Below are positions 26,614-36,625 of a stretch of DNA of 64,000 nucleotides, piece after piece. The translations under genes were made by a program, and so were the position numbers. Numbering within the stretch: the stretch's first letter is position 1; every line of letters begins with the position of its first letter. Origin of the DNA: CAMFLJ01 sp963702555. Lineage in GTDB: Bacteria; Actinomycetota; Acidimicrobiia; Acidimicrobiales; Acidimicrobilacustridaceae. The stretch is taken from positions 1 through 64,000 of the forward strand of contig CAVPCW010000006.1 of the NCBI GenBank assembly GCA_963702555.1, given 5' to 3'. The notes beneath the pieces were generated by a model, which was not told the origin of the DNA, searched no databases, and saw nothing but the letters and a program-made list of their open reading frames with translations.

Positions 26614-27630
26614 CTACGAGACCGGGCCGGTCGGCGGATCACCGGCGTCGGTGGGAGCCGTGGCGCGCTGCTCGCACCACGCCCACAGCTTCGCCCGTTC
26701 GCCGGGGGGTGTGTGGGTCCACGGCACCTTGGTGGCGCTGCGGCGCCGGCGGTCGAGCCAGAACCCGCCGCTCGGCCCGAGATCGGCGGCGGGCGCGGCC
26801 GCCATCCAGACCAGGGTGTCGGCGCCCTCGTCGGGGGTGCGCAGGATCGGCCGGGTCAGGGCGTGGAACCTCGGGAGGCTCTCGACCACGCCGGGGGTGT
26901 CGGCCCAGCCGGGGTGCAGGGCGTGGAACGCCACCGCGGCGGGGCCACGGTGGGCCCACTCGGCGGTGAGCTCGACCTGGGCGCGCTTGGCCCGGGCATA
27001 GGCCCGCACGCCGTCGTAGTCGGCGGGGCCCATCTCGAGGTCGTCGACGTCGAGCCGCTCGGCGTACATGCCGCCCGACGCCATGGTGAGCACCCGGCCC
27101 GAGCCCTCGGCGGCCTCCAACTGCGGGAGCAGGAGGGTGGTGAGCAGGAACGGCCCCACGACCTGGGCGGCCACGGTGGTCTCGATGCCCTGGGGCGAGA
27201 CGGACCGGTCGCGGGTGAGCGCGCCGGCGTTGTGCACCAGCACGTCGACGCGGCCGTGGGCGGACTCCACCTCCTCGGCGAGGCGGCGAACGTCGTCGAG
27301 GTCGGAGAGGTCGGCGACGCTCGTGGTGACCTGCCCGCCGGCGCCGCGGATGCCGGCGGCGACATCGCGCACCTTGTCGGGGCTGCGCCCCACCAGGTGG
27401 AGGTGGGCGCCGAGACCAGCGAGGCGGTCGGCGGCAGCGAGGCCGAGTCCGGAGGTGAACCCCGTCAGCACGACGACACGGTCGTCGAGTCGGGGGAGTG
27501 GCGAGTCGTCCCACCGGTAGAGACGGCGACGGGCGGCGTACCCCAGCCGGCTCCAACTCGGCGCCACGACGAGCTCCATGGCGCCGTCGATCACGCCGGC
27601 GAAGGGGACGGGGTCGGGTCGGGTGGCCAC
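26614..27630 (-). CDS. SDR-family oxidoreductase of the lipid-modification cluster
   Basis: The start GTG 27630 lies 3 bp after the regulator gene, so the two are co-transcribed; ATG 27579 is an alternative. The N-terminus WSRLGYAARRRLYRWDD precedes the Rossmann motif VVLTGFTSGLGLAAADRLAG. NAG is seen in LVHNAGALTRDRS, and the catalytic set in VLTMASGGMYAERL with YARAKRAQVELTAEWA (YxxxK). HPGWADTPGV follows. The same type of SDR is found next to FAD/DUF1365/CFA genes in other bacteria. Substrate unknown; probably a lipid or isoprenoid intermediate. Confidence 0.85.
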   Translation of the reverse strand: MATRPDPVPFAGVIDGAMELVVAPSWSRLGYAARRRLYRWDDSPLPRLDDRVVVLTGFTSGLGLAAADRLAGLGAHLHLVGRSPDKVRDVAAGIRGAGGQVTTSVADLSDLDDVRRLAEEVESAHGRVDVLVHNAGALTRDRSVSPQGIETTVAAQVVGPFLLTTLLLPQLEAAEGSGRVLTMASGGMYAERLDVDDLEMGPADYDGVRAYARAKRAQVELTAEWAHRGPAAVAFHALHPGWADTPGVVESLPRFHALTRPILRTPDEGADTLVWMAAAPAADLGPSGGFWLDRRRRSATKVPWTHTPPGERAKLWAWCEQRATAPTDAGDPPTGPVS

Positions 27631-27632
27631 CG

Positions 27633-28502
27633 TCAGGAGGCCCGGAGCCGGGTGGCCGCCAGGCGGCCGAAGACCTCGATGAGCTCGGGGGCGCTGGCGG
27701 TGACCTCGTCGGCCCCGAGCGCCTTGCCCGTCGCCTCGTCGGCGATGCCCTGGCCGCCCAGCACGACCGGGCAGCCGAGCTCGCGGTGCACGGCCTCGAT
27801 GGTCTCGGCGATGCCCTCGTGGTTGTCGGCGCCGGTGGCGCTGATGCCGATGCCGATGAGGCGGTCGGCGGTCTGGCCGGCATCGACGAAGGACGACGCC
27901 GGGCTGTCGGCGCCGAGGTCGATCACCGAGAAGCCGGCGCCGCGCAGCAGGTCGGCGGCCAGCGCGACCGGCACACCGTGGTGGTCGCCGGGAGGGGCGC
28001 CCACGACGATCGTGCCCCGCTTGCGGCCCCGGCGAGAGAAGCGCGGGCCGAGTCGGCCGATGAGGCGGAGCATGACCACCGAGGCGCGGTGCTCCTGGGC
28101 GACGGAGACCCGTCCGGCGGCCCAGTCGTCGCCGATGCGGGCCATGGCGGGCGACAGGACGTCGAGGTACACCTTCTCGGGGTCGACCCCGGCGGTGAGG
28201 GCGCTCTCGATGATCGACCACGAACCGGCCTCGTCGCCGGCGAGGAGGCGGTCCTCGAGGCGGAGGTGGTAGTCGGTGCGGCGCCGGCGACCGTTGCCGG
28301 GCCCCCCGGCCGGGGGACCGCCGACGGCGGCTGCGCCGGCCTCGCCCGAGCGCATGGCCTCGACGTCCGAGGTCTCGACGCGCCACTCGGACCCGACCTT
28401 GGTCGCGGGCAGTCGGCCGGTCCGGACGTACCGGTAGGCGGTCATGTAGTGGACGCCCAGGCGCTCGGCAGCCTCGGTCAGCGTGATGGTCTCGTTGGGC
28501 AC
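27633..28502 (-). CDS. cobalamin-binding HTH regulator, CarH/LitR-like
   Basis: From GTG 28502. Residues 1-60 form an excisionase/MerR-type HTH (LTEAAERLGVHYMTAYRYV ... KVGSEWRVETSDVEAM). Residues ~90-165 form the helical B12-binding cap, with a W-x9-EH arrangement in DDWAAGRVSVAQEH; Wx9EH is the published signature of AdoCbl-dependent photoreceptor regulators such as CarH. The Rossmann cobalamin domain follows: VVGAPPGDHHGVPVALAADL (DxH form of the cobalamin-ligand motif, final Gly replaced), VIDLGADSPASSFVDA and PVVLGGQGIADE. In this family AdoCbl holds a DNA-bound tetramer in the dark and light releases it. It leads into the SDR gene, with the lipid-modification genes immediately beyond. 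Confidence 0.85.
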   Translation of the reverse strand: MPNETITLTEAAERLGVHYMTAYRYVRTGRLPATKVGSEWRVETSDVEAMRSGEAGAAAVGGPPAGGPGNGRRRRTDYHLRLEDRLLAGDEAGSWSIIESALTAGVDPEKVYLDVLSPAMARIGDDWAAGRVSVAQEHRASVVMLRLIGRLGPRFSRRGRKRGTIVVGAPPGDHHGVPVALAADLLRGAGFSVIDLGADSPASSFVDAGQTADRLIGIGISATGADNHEGIAETIEAVHRELGCPVVLGGQGIADEATGKALGADEVTASAPELIEVFGRLAATRLRAS

Positions 28503-28659
28503 GGCACCTCGAGAACCGCTCGGGGCCGGAGCGACCGGCCATTCAGCACTGAACGTACCGCACTCGGATGACCGGGCGATGGGTCGGAGGACCGTTTCCC
28601 TCCCGGCGCAGGCCGATGACCCGGTCCGCCCCCACCGGCGCCGGTACGGTTGCCCCCGC

Positions 28660-29583
28660 ATGTCCACCAGCTTCCGTCCCCAGGTCGCCGCCGCCTTCGA
28701 GGTGTTGGCGGAGGGCCTGGCCCCGTTCGTCGACGCCCGCATGTCCGCGCTCGACCCCGACGAGGACTGGATCCTCATGGCGGCCGCCAAGCTCGGGAAG
28801 CGCCGCGACGTGCTGGTGTCGCTGGTCGACCCCCACTTCCAGCTCGAGGTCATCAACCGCTGGTGGGGCCCGGCGTTCTCCCCGGTGCTGGCCGAGTCGA
28901 TGCGCCCGGTCGTCACCGACCTGCGCACCGCGCGCAACCACTGGGCCCACCCCGACACCGACCACCCCTTCGACCGGGCCTACGCCCTCAACGTCCACAA
29001 GTGGGCCGAGGAGCTCCTCCGGGCCATCGACGCCCCGGAGGCCGACACGGTCGCCGAGCTGGCCGAGGCCGTGCGGTGGGACTCGTTCCAGGTGACCGCG
29101 CGGGAGTCGGGCCAGCCCGAGGCGGAGGTCCTGTTCGAGGAGCTGGTGCGCCTCGAGGCCGAGCAGGAGTCGCTCAGCGCCCAGCTGGCCGAGGCCCGGG
29201 AGGCCGCCTCCACGGCGGCCGGCCGATCGCGGGCGGTCTCGCGCCAGTTGGCCGAGCTCCAGGCCCAGTACGCGGCCGTGGCCGGCCTCCGCGACGACTA
29301 CCTCGAGCTCCAGCGCCAGCTCGACGGCGAGCGGTCGGTGCGTGACGCCGACGAGCGCGACACCAGCGAGCTCCGCGAGCGTCTCGAGCGCACCGCCGAG
29401 TCGTCCCAGCGCCTCGCGGCCGAGGCCGAGGTGCTCCGCGTCGAGCTCGAGCGCACACGCGATCAGATGGCGGCGCTCGATCCCGTCGACACCGAGATCG
29501 GCCGTCGGTGGATCTGGCTCGTCACCGCCATGATCGTGGTGCTGGGCGTGCTGATCGCCCTGATCGGCTACACCCCGCGCTGA
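28660..29583 (+). CDS. Swt1-family HEPN protein with coiled coil and membrane anchor
   Basis: Residues 1-120 resemble Swt1-type HEPN domains (LAEGLAPFVDARMSAL; VTDLRTARNHWAHPDTDHPF), including the R-N-x2-x-H core (RNHWAH) typical of HEPN ribonucleases. Then comes a long charged coiled coil (LEAEQESLSAQLAEAREAAS to VLRVELERTRDQMAAL) and a C-terminal helix (WIWLVTAMIVVLGVLIALIG). HEPN domains with this motif cleave RNA in many toxin or defence contexts, but whether this protein does is unknown. It is divergent from the CarH-like gene. Confidence 0.75.
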   Translation: MSTSFRPQVAAAFEVLAEGLAPFVDARMSALDPDEDWILMAAAKLGKRRDVLVSLVDPHFQLEVINRWWGPAFSPVLAESMRPVVTDLRTARNHWAHPDTDHPFDRAYALNVHKWAEELLRAIDAPEADTVAELAEAVRWDSFQVTARESGQPEAEVLFEELVRLEAEQESLSAQLAEAREAASTAAGRSRAVSRQLAELQAQYAAVAGLRDDYLELQRQLDGERSVRDADERDTSELRERLERTAESSQRLAAEAEVLRVELERTRDQMAALDPVDTEIGRRWIWLVTAMIVVLGVLIALIGYTPR

Positions 29584-29626
29584 GCCCGGAGCCGACGGGC
29601 GGTGGCTCGTCGGTGGGGGCCGTCGC

Positions 29627-30586
29627 TCAGGCGCGCGGTGAGCGCCCGGACAAGCGGGCCACGAGGGCGGTCTTGTCCGCCAGCTCGGTGTCGTCGAGCA
29701 CGCCGGCCCGGTGGAGCTCGACGATCGCCCGCATGAGGGCCCGCTCGTCGAGCTGGGCCAGCACGGGAACCTCGGTCGGGCGCAGCTTCAGGATGGCCTC
29801 GCGTGCGGCCTCGGCGGCCTCCGGGCGGAGGCCCTTGATCGCCATGCCGGTGGCGTTGCGGGTGCTCACCTCGAGCACGGCGCTGGTGAGGCGGCGCTGC
29901 ACCTGGACGTCGGTGATGTCGGCGAGGGCCACCGTGCGGCGCAGGCCGTTGTGACGATCGCGGAGCTCGAGGCGGTCCTTCATCACGACGAGCTGATCGC
30001 CGATGCGGTCGATGTCGGTCGCCAGGACGGTCGGCCGCAGCTCCATGACGGGTTGCTCGTGCTTCGGGCGCTGGGCGGCGGCCGCGGCGAGCACGCCCGT
30101 GGTGACCCGGGCCGGGCCACCGGTCGGGACCACGACGCCGGGCGGGGGGACGCCGACGCGACGATCCTCGGCCGGGCCGCGTCCGTCGGCCGGCGTGTCG
30201 TTGTCGGCCATCGGCATCGGCCACGGGCCCGGGGAGGGCGACGCGAGCGGTGGTGAGGTGGGAGGGCGCGAGGCGGGGGCGCGATCGTCGGAGGGCACGC
30301 CCCCGGCGGCGACCGTGACGGGCGTCAGGTCGAGGGGCTCGGCGACCGGCGCCGGCGGGGGCGGCGGGGGGAGCATTGCCGCAGGCTGGTCGGGGATCAC
30401 CACGACGTGGTCGTCGTGGGCCGCGGCCGGGGCCGGACCGGGGAGCTGGAGGCCCAGGGCGCGGGCCGCTGCCTCGCTGCGCAGTGGCGCCAGGACGGCG
30501 GCGTCCTGGCGGGACGCGGCCTCACGGGCGGCGAGCTGGGCGGCGAGGTGGTCGTCGTCGCGGATCGGGTGGGTGATGTCGGCCAC
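29627..30586 (-). CDS. Pro-rich protein with PH-like and SHOCT-like C-terminus
   Basis: GTG 30586 (VADITHPIRDDDHL). Residues ~1-150 are low-complexity Pro/Ala. Then comes a compact domain with PH-like strand pattern (DRLELRDRHNGLRRTVALAD; ITDVQVQRRLTSAVLEVSTR). The end, AIVELHRAGVLDDTELADKT, is a SHOCT-like short helix pair. No signal peptide or membrane helix is seen. Function unknown; similar architectures are common in actinobacteria. Confidence 0.55.
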   Translation of the reverse strand: MADITHPIRDDDHLAAQLAAREAASRQDAAVLAPLRSEAAARALGLQLPGPAPAAAHDDHVVVIPDQPAAMLPPPPPPAPVAEPLDLTPVTVAAGGVPSDDRAPASRPPTSPPLASPSPGPWPMPMADNDTPADGRGPAEDRRVGVPPPGVVVPTGGPARVTTGVLAAAAAQRPKHEQPVMELRPTVLATDIDRIGDQLVVMKDRLELRDRHNGLRRTVALADITDVQVQRRLTSAVLEVSTRNATGMAIKGLRPEAAEAAREAILKLRPTEVPVLAQLDERALMRAIVELHRAGVLDDTELADKTALVARLSGRSPRA

Positions 30587-30647
30587 GCTTGTCTCATCGG
30601 CGTCCGAGGGCCGATGATTGAGCGTCGTCTCACCCAGGAGCCTCCCG

Positions 30648-30896
30648 ATGACCGATGCCGTGCAGCCCGACGTCCCCGAGCAGGACGGCCTCAGCCAGCC
30701 CGAGCTGCCCCAGCTCGACATCGAGGGGGCCCGCCTCCTGGCCAACGAGTCCCGTGATCGTCTCCATGCCGACGGCTTCACCGACGACCAGATCGACGCC
30801 TGGGTGCGGGTCTACTTCGAGCAGGAGCACGAGGGCACCGTCGACGGGTTCGTGGCCTTCATCGCCGCCGAGCAGGCTGCCGGACGTCAGCCCTAG
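30648..30896 (+). CDS. small acidic hypothetical protein
   Basis: 82 residues from ATG 30648 with AGGAG 8 bp upstream. The core FTDDQIDAWVRVYFEQEHEG is helical and Asp/Glu-rich. It is divergent from the PH/SHOCT gene and convergent with bioD. No recognised motif; real by codon pattern and its ribosome-binding site. Confidence 0.6.
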   Translation: MTDAVQPDVPEQDGLSQPELPQLDIEGARLLANESRDRLHADGFTDDQIDAWVRVYFEQEHEGTVDGFVAFIAAEQAAGRQP

Positions 30897-30905
30897 GCCC
30901 CTCGG

Positions 30906-30924
30906 CCAGGGGCGTAACCCCTGG
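30906..30924. terminator. hairpin between convergent genes
   Basis: CCAGGGG and CCCCTGG arms around CGTAA lie exactly between the stop of the small hypothetical gene and the stop of bioD, as expected of a bidirectional terminator. There is no T-run, which is usual in high-GC actinobacteria. Confidence 0.6.
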
Positions 30925-31581
30925 TCAGGTGGGTCGTAGCCGGCCGACGAGGGCCGGGATCGACGACAGGATCTCGACGTCGAGAAGCCCCGTGAGGAAG
31001 CTTCGGTTGCGCCGGTGCAGGTCGTCGGCGGGGTCGAACCGGTTGAGCATCACCAGCGGGGTGGCCACGTGGGCCCCCGTGTCGAGCGCCTCCAGGCTGA
31101 GGCGCACGCTGTTGATCGTGCCGAGCCCCGCGTCGGCGACCAGCAGCACCACGTCGGGCTGGAGCTCCTCGATGAGGGTGATGGCGTCGCCGTCGGCGGC
31201 CTGGGGGGAGCGCACGCCCCCGGCGGTCTCGACGAGGCCGATCTCGGGCCCGAGCACCGGCCACGCCGTCTCCAGCACCAGGTCGGCGATGGTGAACGGC
31301 GGGCGGCCGAGCACGTCGGCGGCCATGGGCGGCGCCATGGGCACGGTGTACCAACGGTGGCGGGGGCACACGTCGGTGGGGTCCTCGCCGGTGGCGCCGC
31401 CGAGCACGTGGGCGTCGGTGGTGCGGTCCTCGGGGCCGAACGACTGGGCCGGCTTGCGAGCGGCGACGGTGTGGCCCTCGGCCCGCAGGTCGCGCAGCAG
31501 ATGGGCGGAGACCCACGTCTTGCCCACCTCGGTGCCGGTGCCGACCACGGTGACCAGCAGTTCGGGGCGAGCGCCGCTCAC
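30925..31581 (-). CDS. bioD: dethiobiotin synthetase
   Basis: 219 codons, GTG start overlapping the bioF stop. The P-loop GTGTEVGKTWVSAHLL, RKPAQSF and ETAGGVRSP are the BioD signatures for ATP, DAPA and Mg binding. It converts 7,8-diaminopelargonic acid plus CO2 and ATP to dethiobiotin in the cytoplasm. Last gene of aarF-bioA-bioF-bioD. No bioB is visible in the window, so the final biotin synthase step must be encoded elsewhere. Confidence 0.93.
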   Translation of the reverse strand: MSGARPELLVTVVGTGTEVGKTWVSAHLLRDLRAEGHTVAARKPAQSFGPEDRTTDAHVLGGATGEDPTDVCPRHRWYTVPMAPPMAADVLGRPPFTIADLVLETAWPVLGPEIGLVETAGGVRSPQAADGDAITLIEELQPDVVLLVADAGLGTINSVRLSLEALDTGAHVATPLVMLNRFDPADDLHRRNRSFLTGLLDVEILSSIPALVGRLRPT

Positions 31582-32728
31582 GACCGGCCTCCGACGGTCT
31601 GGCCGAGGGCGTCGAGGGCCCGGGCGAGGGTGTCGACCTGGGCGTCGGTGTGGGCGGCCGACAGCGCCACGCGCAGGCGGCTCGTGCCGGGTGCGACGGT
31701 GGGCGGGCGGATGGCCGGGACGAGCAGGCCCTGCTCGAGCAGCTCGGCCGAGGCGGCCATGGCGGCGGCCTCCTCGCCGATCACGACCGCGATCACCGGG
31801 GTGGGATGGCCGGGGCGGACCCGCTCCACGTGGCCGCGGAGGCGGGCGCGCAGGGCGTCGCCCTCGGGTGAGACCAGCACGCCGACCCCGGCGAGCGCGG
31901 CGGCCGCGTCGGCGGGGCTCAGGGCGGTGGTGAAGATGTGGGTGCGGGCCCGGTTGACCAGCAGCTCGATCGTGGACCGGGGCCCGGCGACGAAGCCGCC
32001 GAGGGCGCCGAGGGTCTTGGAGAGGGTGCCGACCTGCAGCGCGACCGCGCCATCGGCCGACGTGGGCGGGACGGCCTGGAGCACGGCGTGGGCCTCGTCG
32101 AGCACCAGGAGGGCGTCATAGCGGGCGCACAGCTCCATCAGGTCGTCGACAGGGGCGACGTCGCCGTCCATCGAGAACACGGAGTCCATCACCACGACCT
32201 GGCGGTCGGCGCCGGGCTCGGCCAGCCCGGCAGCGAGCTGGTCGAGGTCGAGGTGGCGGTGCACCCGCAGCTCGGCGCCGTTGGCGCGGGCCATGCGGCA
32301 GCCGTCGACGATCGAGGCGTGGTTCAGCTCGTCGGAATGGATGCGAACGCCGGGGCGCCCGAGGGTGGCCAGCACGCCGAGGTTGGCGGCGTAACCCGTG
32401 GGGAACACCGCGGCGGCCTCGGTGCCCCGCCAGCCGGCGATGGCGGCCTCGAGGTCGTGGTGCACGGGTCGGGAGCCCACCACGTGGCGGCTGGCGCCGG
32501 CACCCGTGCCCCAGCGCTCGACGGCGGCGATGGCCGCCGCCTTCAGCGCGGGGTGCTGGGAGAGGCCGAGGTAGTCGTTGGAGGCGAACGAGACGACGTC
32601 CTGGCCGGTGGCCGTGAGCCGCCCGTTCGGGCCCGCAGCGTCGAACGAACGGGGCTCGCGCCACTGGCCGGCGGCACGGATGCCGTCGGCCTCGGCGTCG
32701 ACCCAGCGCTCCCAGACACGGTCGGGGC

Positions 32729-32732
<4 letters not shown>
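31578..32732 (-). CDS. bioF: 8-amino-7-oxononanoate synthase
   Basis: 385 codons from GTG 32732, which overlaps the bioA stop. PLP-dependent alpha-oxoamine synthase: VSFASNDYLGLSQHPALKAA, GAGASRHVVGSRPVHHDLE, DALLVLDEAHAV and the PLP lysine in VGTLSKTLGALGGFVAGP. It condenses pimeloyl thioester and L-alanine to AON. The N-terminal and core spacing is normal for BioF; serine palmitoyltransferase or Kbl are excluded by the flanking bioA and bioD. Confidence 0.92.
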
Positions 32733-34074
<1,342 letters not shown>

Positions 34075-34078
<4 letters not shown>

Positions 34079-35586
34079 AGCTTCGCGCCGGTGGCCTCCG
34101 GTCGCCGCCGGCGGCGCCACTCGTCGATGCGCTCGGCCATCGGGGTGGAGGGCGGGCCGTCGACGAAGGGCCACAGCTCCTCGGCGATGCGGCGCCAGTT
34201 CCCGGTGGCCTCGAGCTCGCCGAAGATGGCGTAGAGCCCGAGGTTGATGCGCTGGATGATCACGAAGCTCTGGGGGACGTTGGCCGCCTTCTGCATCGTG
34301 GCGTAGGGGCCTGACGTGTCGAAGAAGCGGCGCACGGTCTCGGCGGCGTACTCGTGGGTGATCGTGTACGGCCCGTCGACGCGCACGAAGTCGTAGAAGT
34401 GGCCGAGGTAGTCGGCGACCTCGTCGTCGGTGACGGGAAGCCCGGGCGGGAGCAGGCCGATGCGCTCGACCGTGCCGCGGAAGGCGGCCGGGTCGTGCTC
34501 GATCACCATGTGCTGGATCATCTCGCCGAAGTCGTCGAGCTCGTCCTGGGTGAAGTGCTTGACCAGGCCGAAGTCGAGGAACGTGACCCGGCCACCGGGG
34601 TGGAACAGGTAGTTGCCCGGATGGGGGTCGCCGTTGAAGGCCCGCAGTCGGTAGAGGCTGCCGAAGGCGAACCGGTAGAGGGTCTCGGCGGCGAGGTCCT
34701 TCTCGTCCTGGGGCCAGGTGAGCAGCTCATCCCACCGCACGCCGTCGGAGAGCTCCGTGGTGAGCACCCGGCGGGTGGAGAGGGCGGGCACCACCGCGGG
34801 CACGTGGATCGTGGGATGGCCGTCGTAGGCCTGGTGGAACTCCTGCTGGTGGCGGGCCTCGGCGGTGTAGTCGAGCTCCTCCACCAGGCGTTCGCGCAGC
34901 TCGGCCACGAGCGACTTGTGGTCGAGCCCGGGGAAGAGCTGGCCGAGGCCGCCGAAGATCAGCCCGGCGTTGTCGAGGTCGGCGGCGACGGCCTCGGCGA
35001 CACCCGGGTACTGCACCTTCACCGCAACGGCCCGGCCGTCCTTGGTGATGGCCCGGTGGACCTGGCCGATCGACGCCGAGGCGATGGGCGTCGGGTCCCA
35101 CTCGGCGAAGACCTCGTCGGGCTCGCCGCCGAGCTCCTGGCGGATCACGCCGGCCGCCAGCTCGGCGCTCATCGGCGGGGCGTTGTGCTGGAGCTCGGCC
35201 AGCACGCTACGCACGTTCTCGGGCAGGCCCTGGTCGAGGTAGCTGGCCATCTGGCCGACCTTCATCAGGGCACCCTTCATGTGCCCGAGCGTCTCAGCGA
35301 TCTGCTCGGCCGTGCGCAGCTCGAACTCCGTGTCGAGCTGCTGGCGGCGGCCGGCGTCGGCGAACACCTTGCGGGCCCGGTGCGTGGCGTAGCGGCCGCC
35401 GGTGCGGGCGCCGAGCAGGGCCAGGCGGGCGTTGCGGGCGGTGCGGCGGCCGTGGCGGACGGGGCCGTCGTCGGGTGCGCGCTCGGTGGACGAGCGCCGC
35501 GAGCGGACGGCGGCGGCGAGGGCGGCGGCCCCGACGAGCGAGACCACGACCGCGGCTCGTCGGCGGGAGCGGGGGGAGCGGGCCAC
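34075..35586 (-). CDS. AarF/UbiB (ABC1) family kinase-like protein
   Basis: Start GTG 35586 (VARSPRSRRRAAVV...) or, in frame, ATG 35625. An N-terminal hydrophobic helix (AAVVVSLVGAAALAAAV) precedes the atypical kinase core: LMKVGQMASYLDQGLP (KxGQ motif), PIASASIGQVHRA, AVKVQYPGV, FNGDPHPGNYLFHPGG and VTFLDFGLVKHF. ADCK/UbiB proteins are membrane ATPases linked to quinone or lipid handling. It leads the biotin genes with overlapping reading frames, which is curious: no direct functional link is known to me. Confidence 0.88.
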
Positions 35587-35708
35587 GGGGTCGAACCCTA
35601 CGGCGGTACCCCGACGACGCCACATCGGGTCTGGCTCACGGTGATCGTCGAACCGCGGCCGAGTCTTTGACGGCCGGCGCAGGTACCCCGCAGACTCCCG
35701 GCGTGGAC

Positions 35709-36557
35709 ATGTCGGTCTGGACGGTGTTGGGGGTCTTCGGTGTCGGGCTGGCGTCCGGCATCCTCTCTGGCATGTTCGGCATCGGCGGCGCGGTGCTCAC
35801 CACGCCTGGCATCCGAGTTCTGGGGGCGACCCCGCTCGAGGCCATCGGTTCTACTGTTCCGCCCATCCTCCCCGGCGCGATCTCCGGCACCTGGCGCTAC
35901 AGCAAGGCCGGACTGGTGAACTGGCGGATCGGTCTCGTGTGCGGGGTGGCGGGCACCGTCCTCGCCATCGGTGGCGCGGTCGTCTCCGACCACATCAACC
36001 CACACCTGCTCATGCTGGCGACGGCGGGGATCCTTCTCTACACGGGCGTCGCGACCCTGGCCCAGGCCCGGTCGGGACGGATGGCCGCGGTGGTGGAGGC
36101 CGAGGGGCCCGACGCCGAGGTCGAGGTCGTCTCGTCGCCCGACGAGGACCAGGCCGTGCTCGAGGCCGCCGCCACCCATCGGTACCCGATGGGTCAGATG
36201 CTCGCCATCGGCGCCGGGGCGGGCGCACTCGCCGGTCTGCTCGGGCTCGGCGGTGGTGTCGTGATGATGCCGGCGTTCACCCAGGTCCTGAAGATCCCCA
36301 TGAAGGTGGCGGTGGCGTCGAGCCTGGTGGCGGTCGCCATTTTCTCCATCCCGGCTCTCGTCACGCACACCCTGCTCGGCCACGTGAACTGGACCTTCGC
36401 GCTCGTGCTGACGCTCGGGGCCGTGCCCGGGGCCCAGATCGGGTCGAAGATCACACTGGGTGCGACCGACCGCATGGTGAAGCTCCTGTTCGGCCTGTTC
36501 CTCACCGCGCTGGCGGTGATCTACGGGGGGGCCGAGCTGGCCGCCCTCGGATCCTGA
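35709..36557 (+). CDS. TauE/SafE-family membrane transporter
   Basis: ATG 35709 (GTG 35703 in frame). Two homologous halves, each with the family motif: GVGLASGILSGMFGIGGAVL near the N-terminus and AGALAGLLGLGGGVVMMPAF in the second half. About eight helices are broken by a cytoplasmic acidic loop (EAEGPDAEVEVVSSPDEDQ). TauE/SafE proteins export sulfite, sulfoacetate or similar organosulfur anions, or act as sulfate permeases; the substrate is not determinable here. It is divergent from aarF. Confidence 0.88.
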   Translation: MSVWTVLGVFGVGLASGILSGMFGIGGAVLTTPGIRVLGATPLEAIGSTVPPILPGAISGTWRYSKAGLVNWRIGLVCGVAGTVLAIGGAVVSDHINPHLLMLATAGILLYTGVATLAQARSGRMAAVVEAEGPDAEVEVVSSPDEDQAVLEAAATHRYPMGQMLAIGAGAGALAGLLGLGGGVVMMPAFTQVLKIPMKVAVASSLVAVAIFSIPALVTHTLLGHVNWTFALVLTLGAVPGAQIGSKITLGATDRMVKLLFGLFLTALAVIYGGAELAALGS

Positions 36558-36625
36558 GCGGCGGACCGAGGCGAGGCGGGACCCCCACGGCGGCGGGGCG
36601 GTCGGTGCGGGGGTAGAACTGCTGT

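Noticed and set aside
26551..28272. 573-codon plus-strand frame opposite the SDR and CarH-like genes
   Set aside because: No family motif; the minus-strand genes have complete domains.
28660..29583. Complete toxin-antitoxin or abortive infection system
   Set aside because: The HEPN protein has no plausible antitoxin neighbour; the gene next to it encodes a light/B12-type regulator on the other strand.
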